Below the pieces are notes generated by a model that searched no databases, had not been told where the DNA came from, and saw only the letters and a list, made by a program, of their open reading frames with translations. DNA of 64,000 nt from Peteryoungia aggregata LMG 23059 (GTDB lineage Bacteria > Pseudomonadota > Alphaproteobacteria > Rhizobiales > Rhizobiaceae), in the NCBI RefSeq assembly GCF_030814435.1, contig NZ_JAUSUW010000011.1:91139-155138 (forward strand), written 5' to 3'. The first letter of the stretch is position 1. Each line of letters starts with the position of its first letter. Shown here one piece after another: positions 18,513 to 27,198 of the stretch. The position numbers and the translations under genes are program-made.

Positions 18513-19160
18513 TCAGCGGTCGATGGTCACTGAGAGTTCCTGTACCAGCCATGGCGTCAGCGGATCGCTGTCGTTGCGCCGGTGCCTAAAGGCGGAGACC
18601 GGGAAGCGCCGGATGCCGATCGGCGGTTCTGCCGTCACCAGGCCGAAGCCCTTGGCAAAAATCCTCTGCCACCCGCCTGGGAAGCGTCACGATCGCACCC
18701 GATTGCGCGACGGCCGCAAGCGCCGGCAGGAAGGAGGGCAGGCCGAGCACGATCCGCCGGCTCCGCCCGATCGCCTCCAGCGTTCGGTCGGCGATCCCGC
18801 TCATGTCGCCGCCCGGCGCGACCAGAACATGTTCGGCCTAGCAATAGGCGTCGAGTGTCATGACGGGCGCCTCGGGCAGGGCGGTGCTGAGCCCTGCCAC
18901 CAGAAAACTCTCCTCGTAGAGCCGTCGGTTCGACAGCGTCTCCGGCGCATCCCAGAGAAAGCCGAGCGCCATATCGGCTCGCCCGTCTCCCAGCGCCTCG
19001 ATTGCATCGCGCCGGGCAAGCGGCAGCACCGAGAGCCTGAGCTGTGGTGCAAGCTGCCGCACCCCACCCCCGCGGCAAAGCAGGCGGTGTCCGGCATACG
19101 GCACGTCTTTTTCGGCCAGCGTCCGGAAAGCTTGCCGGGCGTTTTCGATCTCCACATGAA
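18513..19160 (-). pseudogene. LysR-type regulator remnant (effector domain only, broken)
   Basis: On the minus strand from about 19060 downward the translation matches a LysR effector domain: LAPQLRLSVLPLARRDAIEA, then DMALGFLWDAPETLSNR. A TAG stop at 18838-18840 interrupts it, and the same frame resumes with AEHVLVAPGGDMSGIADRT. Near 18662 a one-base shift at a T-run moves the reading to another frame (FAKGFGLVTAEPPIGIRRFP), which ends at TGA 18513-18515 with DPLTPWLVQELS. No helix-turn-helix half is found upstream. The gene is truncated and has at least two further lesions. It lies divergent from the IorAB genes, which it may once have controlled. Confidence 0.75.
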
Positions 19161-19355
19161 TAATTAACATTAGGAAACATAAATGTTTCAGGTCGGCTGT
19201 CGTCTTGTGTACCGTCGGGCATGAACGGCGGCCTCCGGTGCCGGGGGTGCCGCAATGATGCCGATCGATGAACACTTCGTGCACTACAAGGCACTTTACT
19301 TATATCCCATAACCGTCAACGTGCGCGACACATACAATTTCCAGCGGAGGTCTCA

Positions 19356-19808
19356 ATGACATTTTCCATCCAACTCAACAGTCGTGCCTACACCGTGGAT
19401 GTCGATGGCGACACGCCGCTGCTCTGGGTCATCCGGGATGTGCTCGGCATGACGGGAACCAAGTTCGGCTGCGGTCAGGCGCTGTGCGGCGCCTGCACCG
19501 TGCATGTCGACGGCGTCGCCACGCGCTCCTGCGTCACGACCATCGACAGCATCGGCGAGAGCCAGATCACCACCATTGAAGCGCTCGACACGCTGACCCA
19601 TGGCAAGGCCCTGCAGGAGGCCTGGATAGAGCTTGATGTTCCGCAATGTGGATACTGTCAGTCGGGCCAGCTGATGTCTGCAGCGGCCCTTTTGACCGAC
19701 ACGCCCAAGCCGACCGATGACGACATCGATGCTGCCATGTCCGGCAATGTCTGTCGGTGCGGAACCTATCAGCGCATCCGCGCTGCCATCAAACTTGCCA
19801 GCGCTTGA
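19356..19808 (+). CDS. iorA: IorA-like [2Fe-2S] subunit of a molybdenum hydroxylase
   Basis: A 150-residue iron-sulfur subunit of the xanthine oxidase family. Cys39, 44, 47 and 59 bind the plant-type cluster. Cys98, 101, 133 and 135 bind the second [2Fe-2S] cluster (CGYCQSGQ and CRCGTYQR). It passes electrons from the molybdenum subunit encoded next. The two-gene layout without an FAD subunit is that of isoquinoline 1-oxidoreductase and related periplasmic aldehyde dehydrogenases; the true substrate is unknown. ATG follows GGAGG. Only 13 bases separate it from the large subunit gene. Confidence 0.88.
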   Translation: MTFSIQLNSRAYTVDVDGDTPLLWVIRDVLGMTGTKFGCGQALCGACTVHVDGVATRSCVTTIDSIGESQITTIEALDTLTHGKALQEAWIELDVPQCGYCQSGQLMSAAALLTDTPKPTDDDIDAAMSGNVCRCGTYQRIRAAIKLASA

Positions 19809-19821
19809 AGGAGGGCTCACC

Positions 19822-21981
19822 ATGTCGAACCATGTTTCCGGCCCAGACCTGAGCCGCCGCCGTTTTCTCCAGGCAAGCGCCATCATTGGCGGTGGCCTCG
19901 TCGTCAACCTCTCCCTGGGCTCCGCCTTCTCGGCATTGGCCGCGACGGATTTCGCCCCGAACGCCTTCATCCGCATCGACACCAAGGGGCTCGTGACGCT
20001 GGTCCTGCCGCAGGTCGAAATGGGCCAGGGCATCTATACCGCCCAGGCCATGCTGCTCGCCGAAGAGCTCGATGTCGCGCTCGACAAGGTGGTGCTTGAA
20101 CACGCACCGGCCAATGCCGCGCTTTACGGCAACCCGCTGATCGGCAGCCAGCTGACCGGCGGTTCCACCTCGATCCGCGCCTTCTGGACCCCGTTGCGGA
20201 CCGCCGGCGCCACCGCCCGCACCCTGCTGGTCCAGGCCGCCGCCAGCGAGTGGAAGGTCGATGCCGCAACGCTGACCACCAAAGACGGCGCCGTGCTTGA
20301 TGCCGCCGGCAAGACGCTTGCCTATGGCGATCTGGTCGATCTCGCCGCAACGCTCCCCGTTCCTGCGCCTGAAGCCGTCCTGCTCAAGCAGCCGGACCAG
20401 TTCAAGCTGCTCGGCAAGGCCACCAAGCGGCTCGATACGCCAGCCAAGGTCAACGGCACGCAGAAATACGGCATCGATGCCATGCCGGAAGGCGTGAAGA
20501 TCGCAGCCATCGCCATCTCCCCCGTGCTGGGTGGCAAGCCGAAGACGGTCGATCGTGATGCCGCACTCGCCGTCAAGGGCGTGCGCCAGGTCGTGCTGAC
20601 GGCAAGTGCCGTCGCCGTGGTTGCCGATCACACGGGGGCGGCCAAGAAAGGCCTCGAAGCCGCCGCCATCGAATGGGAGGACGGCCCGAACGCCGCAGTC
20701 TCCAGCGCCGCGATCATCAAGCATCTCGAGGAGGAATCCCAGAAGCCTGGCGCTGTCGCCCGCAATGACGGTGATGTCGAACAGGCACTGGCGTCTGCTG
20801 CCACCCGCCTTGAAGCGGTCTACCAGCTGCCCTTCCTCGCCCATACCACCATGGAGCCGATGAACTGCACCCTGCATGTCCGCAAGGATGGCTGCGACAT
20901 GTGGGTCGGCACCCAGGTCGTTGGGTCTGCGCAGGCCGCAGCGGCAAGCCTGACCGGGCTTTCGCCGGACACGATCAAGATCCACAACCACATCATCGGC
21001 GGCGGTTTCGGCCGACGCCTTGAGGTCGATGGCATCATGCATGCCGTCGAGGTTGCCATGCAGGTCGAAGGACCGGTCAAGGTGATCTGGAGCCGCGAGG
21101 AAGACATCCAGCACGGCTATTATCGCCCCTATTACTACGACCGTCTCTCGGCCGGTCTTGATGCTCAGGGCAAGCCGGTCGCCTGGACGCATCGTGTCTC
21201 CGGCTCCTCGATCTTTGCCCGCATCGCGCCGCCGGTCATGGCGAGCGGCGTTGATCCCGATGGTGTCGACGGCGCAAAGGAAACGCCCTACGCATTCCCG
21301 AACATGCGCGTCGAATTCCGCCAGGTCGAGCCGCAGGGCGTCATGACCAGCTGGTGGCGCGGCGTCGGCCCGTCGCACAATGTCTTCGTGGTCGAAAGCT
21401 TCATCGACGAACTGGCCGCCATCGCCAAGGTCGATCCGGTGGAGTACCGCAAGGGGCTCCTGACAGAGAACCCGCGCGCCCTGAAAGTGCTTGAACTCGT
21501 TGCCGAAAAGGCCGGCTGGGGCACGCCGCTCGGTGAGAGACAAGGCCGCGGCGTCTCGGTCCAGTTCGCCTTCGGCAGCTATCTCGCCATGGTTCTGGAG
21601 GCCACGGTCGCGGATGACGGCACGGTCAAGGTCAACAGGATCGTCGCGGCTGTTGACTGCGGCATGACGGTGAACCCGGATACGGTCGTAGCCCAGACGG
21701 AGGGCGGCGCGCTCTACGGCCTGACCGCCGGCCTCTACGGCGCGATCACCTTTGCCGATGGTCGGGTCGAGCAGAGCAACTTCGACAACTATCTGCCGCT
21801 GCGCATCGACGAGGCGCCGCATGTCGAAACCCATCTCGTCGCCAGCGCAGAAGCGCCCGGCGGCATGGGCGAAGCGGCCACCTCTGCGGTCTTCCCGGCG
21901 CTCACCAACGCCATCTTCGCCGCCACCGGACACCGCATCCGCACCCTGCCGGTCAATGCGGAAGATCTGAAAAAGGCCTAA
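19822..21981 (+). CDS. iorB: IorB-like molybdopterin subunit, Tat-exported
   Basis: A 719-residue catalytic subunit of the isoquinoline 1-oxidoreductase/aldehyde oxidase type. SRRRFLQASA at the N-terminus is a twin-arginine signal, so the folded heterodimer is probably exported with IorA as a passenger. Molybdopterin-binding blocks include GQGIYTAQAM, GGGFGRRLEVDG and MTSWWRGVGPSHN. The C-terminal EAPGGMGEAATSAVFPAL contains the catalytic Glu region. ATG 19822 has AAGGAGGG ahead of it. No cytochrome c subunit gene or XdhC-type maturation gene is adjacent. Confidence 0.88.
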   Translation: MSNHVSGPDLSRRRFLQASAIIGGGLVVNLSLGSAFSALAATDFAPNAFIRIDTKGLVTLVLPQVEMGQGIYTAQAMLLAEELDVALDKVVLEHAPANAALYGNPLIGSQLTGGSTSIRAFWTPLRTAGATARTLLVQAAASEWKVDAATLTTKDGAVLDAAGKTLAYGDLVDLAATLPVPAPEAVLLKQPDQFKLLGKATKRLDTPAKVNGTQKYGIDAMPEGVKIAAIAISPVLGGKPKTVDRDAALAVKGVRQVVLTASAVAVVADHTGAAKKGLEAAAIEWEDGPNAAVSSAAIIKHLEEESQKPGAVARNDGDVEQALASAATRLEAVYQLPFLAHTTMEPMNCTLHVRKDGCDMWVGTQVVGSAQAAAASLTGLSPDTIKIHNHIIGGGFGRRLEVDGIMHAVEVAMQVEGPVKVIWSREEDIQHGYYRPYYYDRLSAGLDAQGKPVAWTHRVSGSSIFARIAPPVMASGVDPDGVDGAKETPYAFPNMRVEFRQVEPQGVMTSWWRGVGPSHNVFVVESFIDELAAIAKVDPVEYRKGLLTENPRALKVLELVAEKAGWGTPLGERQGRGVSVQFAFGSYLAMVLEATVADDGTVKVNRIVAAVDCGMTVNPDTVVAQTEGGALYGLTAGLYGAITFADGRVEQSNFDNYLPLRIDEAPHVETHLVASAEAPGGMGEAATSAVFPALTNAIFAATGHRIRTLPVNAEDLKKA

Positions 21982-21993
21982 GCACTCAAAACA

Positions 21994-22026
21994 GGAAGGG
22001 GCGGTTCAGCTTGAACCGCCCCTTCC
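21994..22026 (+). terminator. Strong hairpin after iorAB
   Basis: A 15-bp perfect stem (GGAAGGGGCGGTTCA and its complement) with a GCT loop lies 13 bases after the iorB stop. There is no T-run, so it may act as a weak terminator or mRNA stabiliser. It also faces the convergent MarR gene. Confidence 0.6.
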
Positions 22027-22055
22027 GCACGATTGCCTTGATCCTCTGACGCAGA

Positions 22056-22502
22056 TCAGACGCTCACCTCGATCAGGCCCCGCCGCAGCAGATGCGGATC
22101 GCTTTCCATTCCCGCCTCGATCATGCCATGCAGTTCCTTCCAGATCGGGACCGCGCCCAAGAGAGCATCGGCACCCTCCGCTGTCAGCCGCAGCCGCTTG
22201 CCGCGTTTATCCTTCGTATCAGGCTCGATCGCCACCCAGCCGCGCGCCGCAAGCGGCTTCAGCGCCGCCGTCAACGTGGTGCGATCCATGGCCAGAAGTC
22301 TGGCAACAGGGCCCATCGGCGGTGGCTCCGGGCGGTTCAGCGCCATCATCAGGGAAAATTGCTGATTGGTGAGGCCCGCCGGTTTCAGGGCGGCATCGAA
22401 GCGCCGGGCCAGTGCCCGTGCGGCGCGCTGCGTATGCAGGCAAAGGCACGTGTCGCGCACATGAATGGTCGTCGAATAGGGAATCACTGGGTTCATTGAC
22501 AT
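22056..22502 (-). CDS. MarR family transcriptional regulator
   Basis: A 148-residue winged-helix regulator. The DNA-binding part reads GPVARLLAMDRTTLTAALKPLAARGW, followed by the wing DTKDKRGKRLRLT. CLCLHTQRAARAL at the N-terminus has two close cysteines that could sense oxidants or electrophiles; this is an inference. It is divergent from a three-gene DUF899 operon, and the palindrome GTTGATATCAAC lies between them. The start is the first ATG at 22502; a second in-frame ATG is two codons in. Confidence 0.85.
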   Translation of the reverse strand: MSMNPVIPYSTTIHVRDTCLCLHTQRAARALARRFDAALKPAGLTNQQFSLMMALNRPEPPPMGPVARLLAMDRTTLTAALKPLAARGWVAIEPDTKDKRGKRLRLTAEGADALLGAVPIWKELHGMIEAGMESDPHLLRRGLIEVSV

Positions 22503-22513
22503 GCACTATATAT

Positions 22514-22525
22514 GTTGATATCAAC
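22514..22525. promoter_or_regulatory. Candidate MarR operator
   Basis: GTTGATATCAAC is a perfect 12-base palindrome in the 50-base gap between the divergent MarR gene and the DUF899 gene. It would overlap both promoters. Confidence 0.55.
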
Positions 22526-22552
22526 CTAAAAATCAAGAGGAGGGCCATCATC

Positions 22553-23284
22553 ATGCAGAATTCTGTTGTGTCCCGCGAGGAGTGGCTGGAGGCCCGCAAG
22601 GCCTTGCTGACAAAGGAAAAGGAACTGACCCGCGCCCGTGACCGGGTCAATGCCGAACGCTTGGCGCTGCCCTGGGCGAAGGTCGACAGGGACTATGTCT
22701 TCGACACCCCGACCGGCCGCAAAAGCCTTGCCGATCTCTTTGACGGCCGCAGCCAGCTGATGATCAACCATTTCATGTTCGGACCCGACTGGGATGCCGG
22801 TTGCCCCGGCTGCTCCTTCTTCGCCGATCATATCGATGGCATGCTGCCGCACCTGAACAACCACGATGTCACCTTCGTCACCGTCTCCCGTGCGCCGCTC
22901 GACAGGATCGAGGCCTACAAGATCAGGATGAACTGGCATTTCCCCTGGGTCTCGTCCTTTGGCAGCGATTTCAACTTCGACTTCCATGTCTCCTTCACCA
23001 AGGAGAAGCTCGCGTCCGGCGCGGTCACCTACAATTTCCGGGAGACGCCGAGCGAAAAGGCACATGATGAGCTGCCCGGCCTCTCGGCCTTCTATCGCAA
23101 CGAAGAGGGCGAGATCTTCCACACCTATTCGCAATATGCCCGTGGCGGCGAAGAGGCGCTGGGAACCCTGATGATCCTCGACCATGCACCGCTTGGCCGC
23201 AACGAGACGGGCACGCTGAGCTTCGTCAAGCGCAAGGACGAATATGTGCAAAAGCCCGCTGACAAGGCCAGCTGCTGCCACTGA
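22553..23284 (+). CDS. DUF899 family thioredoxin-like protein
   Basis: A 243-residue protein of the DUF899 family, which has a thioredoxin-like fold. The family core is clear: FDGRSQLMINHFMFGPDW, then GCPGCSFFADHIDG with a CPGC dithiol motif. Next come TFVTVSRAP and WVSSFGSDFNFDFHVSF. The CPGC pair suggests redox chemistry, but no activity is assigned to the family. ATG 22553 has an excellent AGGAGGG site. It heads an operon with a DUF1579 protein and a VOC protein under a divergent MarR, a layout often seen in detoxification operons. Confidence 0.88.
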   Translation: MQNSVVSREEWLEARKALLTKEKELTRARDRVNAERLALPWAKVDRDYVFDTPTGRKSLADLFDGRSQLMINHFMFGPDWDAGCPGCSFFADHIDGMLPHLNNHDVTFVTVSRAPLDRIEAYKIRMNWHFPWVSSFGSDFNFDFHVSFTKEKLASGAVTYNFRETPSEKAHDELPGLSAFYRNEEGEIFHTYSQYARGGEEALGTLMILDHAPLGRNETGTLSFVKRKDEYVQKPADKASCCH

Positions 23285-23297
23285 GGGAGGACGCCTT

Positions 23298-23786
23298 ATG
23301 GAATTTCCCAAACCCACCGAGCACCATCGCGTGCTCGACCGCCTCGTCGGCGACTGGCTTTATGTCACCTCCACCGGCCATGAGGCTTACGATCCCGAAG
23401 ACCCGCTGAAGCGCTGGACCGAAAAGGTCCGCTCCATCGGCGGCCTCTGGGTCGTCGCCGAAGGGGAGGGCGGCATGGGCGAGGGGGTAAGCGCCACCAT
23501 GATCATGACGCTCGGTTATGATCCCCGCCTCGGCCATTATGTCGGCAGCTGGATCGGTTCGATGATGGACAAGTTCTGGATCTACAAGGGCTGGCTGGAG
23601 GATGACGGCCAGACACTCATCCTCGAGGCCGAAGGCCCGAGCATGCAGGACCCTGAACGCACCGAGCTTTATCGCGATGTCATCCACTTCATCGATGATG
23701 ACACCAGAACCTTTTCCGGCAGCGTCCGACAGCCGGACGGCAGCTTCAAGACCTTCATGACAAGCGAATCAAAACGCATCGGCTGA
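23298..23786 (+). CDS. DUF1579 family protein
   Basis: A 162-residue soluble protein of the DUF1579 type (EHHRVLDRLVGDW near the start, then GLWVVAEGEG and GYDPRLGHYVGSWI). These look like small beta-barrel proteins of unknown ligand. ATG 23298 has GGGAGGA upstream and lies 13 bases after the DUF899 gene, so they are co-transcribed. Similar proteins sit beside DUF899 and VOC genes in many soil proteobacteria, from memory. Confidence 0.75.
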   Translation: MEFPKPTEHHRVLDRLVGDWLYVTSTGHEAYDPEDPLKRWTEKVRSIGGLWVVAEGEGGMGEGVSATMIMTLGYDPRLGHYVGSWIGSMMDKFWIYKGWLEDDGQTLILEAEGPSMQDPERTELYRDVIHFIDDDTRTFSGSVRQPDGSFKTFMTSESKRIG

Positions 23787-23809
23787 TTTCAAAAGGGAGA
23801 GACTTTTCC

Positions 23810-24586
23810 ATGCATGGCTCATTTCTCTGGCATGAATTGATGACGCCCGACCCCGCTGCCGCGAAGGGCTTTTATGGCGCGCTTCTGGGCTGGGAACCGA
23901 CCGATATGGACGGTCCGGGCTTCACTTACACAACCTTCGCTGTCCCGGGCTTTCCCTCCGGCGTGTCAGGCATGATGGCGCTCACCCCCGACATGGCAGC
24001 CCAGGGCATCCCGCCAAGCTGGACCGGCTATATCCAGGTCGATGACGTCGACAGGACGGCCGGCGAATATGAGGCGAACGGTGGCGCCATCCACAAAGCC
24101 CCCGAAGACATCCCCGGCATCGGTCGATTCGCCGTGGTCGCCGATCCGCAGGGGGCCGTGGTCTGCCTCATGACCCCGCAGATGCCCGATGGCGAGACCG
24201 GCAGCTGGCCGACCCCGGGCAGCGTGGGCACCGTCGGCTGGAACGAGCTGATGGCCGGAGACTGGGAGAAAGTCTGGGATTTCTACGCCGCCCGCTTCGG
24301 CTGGGAAAAGGACATGGCCGTCGACATGGATGCCATGGGCATCTACCAGACCTTCAAGCTGGGCGACCAGAGCATTGGCGGCATGATGACCAAGATGCCG
24401 GAGATGCCCATGCCCTATTGGGGCTTCTACTTCATCGTGCCGGGCATTGATGCAGCCGTCGAGAAGCTGAAATCGCTCGGCGGACAGCTGCTTATGGAGC
24501 CGCATCAGGTTCCCGGCGGTTCCTGGGTCGCCGCCTGCCTGGATCCGCAAGGCGCGTTTTTCAACCTGACGGCGGGCACGCGTTGA
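23810..24586 (+). CDS. VOC family protein, two glyoxalase-type domains
   Basis: A 258-residue protein with two vicinal oxygen chelate domains in tandem (about 5-118 and 135-255). Both start with the typical WHELMTPDPAAAKGFYGALLGW or WNELMAGDWEKVWDFYAARFGW helix and end with a D-P-Q-G strand. Such proteins bind metals and act as lyases, isomerases or antibiotic-binding resistance proteins. It is the last gene of the MarR-controlled operon, 23 bases after the DUF1579 gene. The substrate is unknown. Confidence 0.85.
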   Translation: MHGSFLWHELMTPDPAAAKGFYGALLGWEPTDMDGPGFTYTTFAVPGFPSGVSGMMALTPDMAAQGIPPSWTGYIQVDDVDRTAGEYEANGGAIHKAPEDIPGIGRFAVVADPQGAVVCLMTPQMPDGETGSWPTPGSVGTVGWNELMAGDWEKVWDFYAARFGWEKDMAVDMDAMGIYQTFKLGDQSIGGMMTKMPEMPMPYWGFYFIVPGIDAAVEKLKSLGGQLLMEPHQVPGGSWVAACLDPQGAFFNLTAGTR

Positions 24587-24626
24587 AGAGGGGCTGAAGG
24601 TGGCCGGGCCGCAGTGCCTGATGGCA

Positions 24627-24664
24627 ATCTCCCAACCTGTGGGGGAGATGTCGGCCTAGCCGAC
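24627..24664. repeat. RIME-like double-hairpin repeat
   Basis: ATCTCCC/GGGAGAT and GTCGGC/GCCGAC form two adjacent hairpins between the VOC gene and the next gene. This is the layout of rhizobial intergenic mosaic (RIME-type) elements. Confidence 0.6.
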
Positions 24665-24720
24665 AGAGGGGGCGAACCGGGTGAAGCGTGGACAGCGAAA
24701 CTGAACGATCGCGACGCGCC

Positions 24721-24948
24721 TCAGCCGCGCTTTACGGCCTTCTTGACGACGCGCTTCTTGGGCGCCGGCGCATTGTCGGCTTCCAGCGCCTCGCGCTGCA
24801 GGCGCAGCGCCTTCAGGGCTTCGGTCTTGCGTTCGCGGGCAACGGCTTCGGCCTCGATCAGCGACCGGGCAACGCTGTCTGTGGTTGCGGCCTTGTCCTG
24901 CGGGGAAACCTTCTCGGGCTTGAAGAAAGCGTCTTTGGTGGCGGTCAT
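24721..24948 (-). CDS. Small basic hypothetical protein
   Basis: A 75-residue charged, probably helical protein with a Lys/Arg-rich tail (APKKRVVKKAVKRG) that could bind nucleic acid. I do not recognise a named family. ATG 24948 has GAAGGA at good spacing, which supports a real gene. It lies about 130 bases downstream of rpsU on the same strand, and the tail resembles that of S21 here ([10 protein letters not shown]), but no homology is claimed. Confidence 0.6.
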   Translation of the reverse strand: MTATKDAFFKPEKVSPQDKAATTDSVARSLIEAEAVARERKTEALKALRLQREALEADNAPAPKKRVVKKAVKRG

Positions 24949-25079
24949 GTCCGGGTCCTTCCTGCAGCCTGGCTGCCTGTCTCGGCATGTCGTGTCTTTG
25001 CCCGTGTCGCGCTATGCGCTGCGCCGTCCTGGCGGGGCGGGCGGGTCCGCGCGCCCTGGAGCGCACGGACAGGGTCGTA

Positions 25080-25322
25080 TTAGCGAGCGCCCCGAACGGC
25101 AGCCTTCTTCGGCGCCGGCAGCAGGCCTTCGCGCTGCAGCTTCTTGCGGGCAAGCTTGCGCTGGCGGCGAACGGCTTCAGCCTTTTCGCGCACGCGCTTT
25201 TCCGAGGGCTTTTCAAAGGCGCTGCGGGCCTTCATTTCGCGGAAGAGACCTTCGCGCTGCATCTTCTTCTTGAGCACGCGGAGTGCCTGGTCGACATTGT
25301 TGTCACGAACGAGAACTTGCAC
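25080..25322 (-). CDS. rpsU: Ribosomal protein bS21
   Basis: An 80-residue small-subunit protein needed for mRNA engagement by the 30S subunit. [20 protein letters not shown] at the start and [19 protein letters not shown] later are the family signature. The start is a GTG at 25322 with AAAGGAAA upstream; the reading can be extended eight codons but that would include the ribosome-binding site. Alphaproteobacteria often carry extra rpsU copies, and one near a cspA gene is common. The C-terminal extension ([11 protein letters not shown]) is longer than in E. coli S21. Confidence 0.93.
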   Translation of the reverse strand: MQVLVRDNNVDQALRVLKKKMQREGLFREMKARSAFEKPSEKRVREKAEAVRRQRKLARKKLQREGLLPAPKKAAVRGAR

Positions 25323-25473
25323 GGTCGTTTCCTTTCCGGGCGACAATGCCCGCTTGATTTCGAGTTTCGAAGGAGGGGATACGACAGGCTAACGCGCCAT
25401 GCCCCGGCGAAGATCCCGACAAAATCGGGCAAAGACGTGGACCGTGCCTGGCGGCATCGATCGCAGGATAAAC

Positions 25474-25500
25474 AAAAAAGGCCGGGCGGAACCCGACCTT
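25474..25500 (-). terminator. Rho-independent terminator of the cold-shock gene
   Basis: On the minus strand AAGGTCGGG and CCCGGCCTT (one G-U pair) form a stem followed by TTTTTGTT. It separates the cspA transcript from rpsU. Confidence 0.8.
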
Positions 25501-25560
25501 CCCTCGCCACTCAGCCCCTCTGCCGGTACATCCGTGGTCAGAAGGGCGAGCGACAGATCC

Positions 25561-25770
25561 TTAAGCGGCGCGCAGGTTGTCGGCCGAGCTCTTGCCCGAA
25601 CGCTTGTCCTGAACGATGTCGTAGCCGATCTTCTGGCCTTCGACGAGGTCACGCATGCCAGCGCGCTGAACTGCGGAGATGTGGACAAACACGTCGGCAG
25701 AGCCTTCATCCGGCTGGATGAAGCCGAAACCCTTGGTGCTGTTGAACCACTTTACGGTACCTGTGCTCAT
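25561..25770 (-). CDS. Cold-shock protein, CspA family
   Basis: A 69-residue single-domain OB-fold RNA chaperone. [15 protein letters not shown] carries RNP1 (KGFGFI) and [10 protein letters not shown] carries RNP2 (VFVHI). Rhizobia have several such genes, so no specific symbol is given. ATG 25770 follows AAGGAAA. A long untranslated stretch precedes it, as is usual for cold-shock mRNAs. It ends at a strong terminator. Confidence 0.95.
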   Translation of the reverse strand: MSTGTVKWFNSTKGFGFIQPDEGSADVFVHISAVQRAGMRDLVEGQKIGYDIVQDKRSGKSSADNLRAA

Positions 25771-26240
25771 AACGATTTCCTTTCAATCGTTGGGCTTGCC
25801 GGAGAGACATTCGACCGGCGGTATATCGACGTTGAAGGAAATCTGGCGTGCGCCGGAGGCGCGTAGACAAAGTCGCTCGCAATCTTCGATGGCGGCAATA
25901 TAGTGGGTGTGAGCGCCCATGACAAGCAAAAATGGCCATTTGCCACCCCGTGGGTGGCAATTCCCGGTGTATGAAGTTCGAAAATGCCCGGGAAAACAGG
26001 GTTTTGGTGATGTCGCCAGCCTCCCTGTGCTGGTGGAGGCAGGCCCCGCCGAACGGGGTTTATTCGTATTTTCTTATCCAAATTCGGCAATATCGGCCCT
26101 TCGACGGGGCTGCGGTCGTTCCACGCAAAAACAGTACAACGAATCTTAATGAGCCCTTGCTAGGACTTGCCTGTTCCGGCCGCAGTGTTCTGAAGGCACC
26201 GTGCCGGCTCCCGAATATCTCTCAGCAACGGGCATTACCG
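25771..26240. other. 470-base stretch without a supported gene
   Basis: It should hold the cspA promoter and long leader on the minus strand and the promoter of the exported protein at 26241. Open frames crossing it have no family resemblance or ribosome-binding site. I saw no clear repeat or RNA gene. Confidence 0.5.
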
Positions 26241-26732
26241 ATGAACAAGTTCCTCGCCGCAACCACCATTCTTCTGATTTCCGCCACGGCATCCCTGGCG
26301 GGCAGCTTCACCTTCCCAGCCGACGAGCCGGCCGCCACCGTCGAAATTCCGGATGACTGGCAGCCGACCGCGACCGATTACGGCATCGAAGGCAATTCGC
26401 CCGACGCCGGCACCTATATCTCCTTCGACATCGCCGGTGCCGAGGACATGGAACAGGTGATGACCGACGTCTTCGCCTTCCTCGAGGAAAATGGTGTCAC
26501 GCCTGATCCGACGAGCCAGACGGAAAGCAAGGGCGAGCAGAACGGCATGGCCTATGAGACGCTGTCCTGGAAGGGCACGGACAAGGACGGCCCCGTAACC
26601 ATCGGCGTCGGCGTCGTCACCCTGTCGGCAGAAAAGATCGCCATCGTCACCTACTGGGCCTCGGCCGAGACGGAAGAAAAGAACATTCCGGAAGTCAACA
26701 AGATCCTGGCTTCGATCAAGCCGGCCGAGTGA
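26241..26732 (+). CDS. Exported protein of unknown function
   Basis: A 163-residue protein with a signal peptide (MNKFLAATTILLISATASLAG, cleavage after about residue 20). The mature domain has the look of a small secreted alpha/beta domain: FTFPADEPAATVEIPDDW at its start and EEKNIPEVNKILASIKP at its end. It resembles uncharacterised periplasmic proteins of rhizobia, but I cannot name a family. It is monocistronic and ends at a strong terminator. Confidence 0.7.
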   Translation: MNKFLAATTILLISATASLAGSFTFPADEPAATVEIPDDWQPTATDYGIEGNSPDAGTYISFDIAGAEDMEQVMTDVFAFLEENGVTPDPTSQTESKGEQNGMAYETLSWKGTDKDGPVTIGVGVVTLSAEKIAIVTYWASAETEEKNIPEVNKILASIKPAE

Positions 26733-26782
26733 ACCCGAAAGCGGGCGCAAGCACCCCGTGATTCGCTGTCCACCCATGCCTC

Positions 26783-26819
26783 AGCGCCCCGCAGCTTCTG
26801 CTGCGGGGCGCTTGTCTTT
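26783..26819 (+). terminator. Rho-independent terminator
   Basis: AGCGCCCCGCAGC and its complement make a 13-bp stem with a TTCT loop, followed by TGTCTTT. It ends the exported-protein gene. Confidence 0.8.
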
Positions 26820-27198
26820 CATGCACATAGAAGCTTGAGGCTGTTTGGTGAAGGTGCAGACCCGACCACTGAAAGCGTTGTCATCCTTGAGCTCGCTGGC
26901 CGGCGCGCCATTGTCATCGTCGGATCGCAGCGCATCGTGCCATTCTCCTGACGCTCGACCAAATGCCGCAGTCGGTCGCGTGACCGAGTTCCATGGCGAC
27001 AAGCCGGTCGTGATCTGATAGGAGAACGCACCCGTCCATGGGAGGACGGGCCGATTTCTCCCGTCACGAAAGCCAGCCGACCATGACCATTGCTGCGGGC
27101 CTCTCCCTCGGATGCCCCGTGTCGCACGCCTCGATTTCCAGCGTGCCGAGCCTTCCCGCCACCTTCCTCTACCTTGAAAACCTTGTGGAGGCCGGCCG
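26820..27198. other. Stretch without a supported gene
   Basis: CCCGTCC/GGACGGG form a hairpin at 27031-27050. Short open frames on both strands look random; a minus frame of 73 codons has no ribosome-binding site or recognisable motif. It should contain the desaturase promoter. Confidence 0.4.

Noticed and set aside
19789..21933. Very long open frame on the minus strand opposite iorB
   Set aside because: It is the antisense shadow of a GC-rich gene; the translation is His/Arg/Asp-rich without motifs, while the + frame carries clear molybdopterin-binding blocks.
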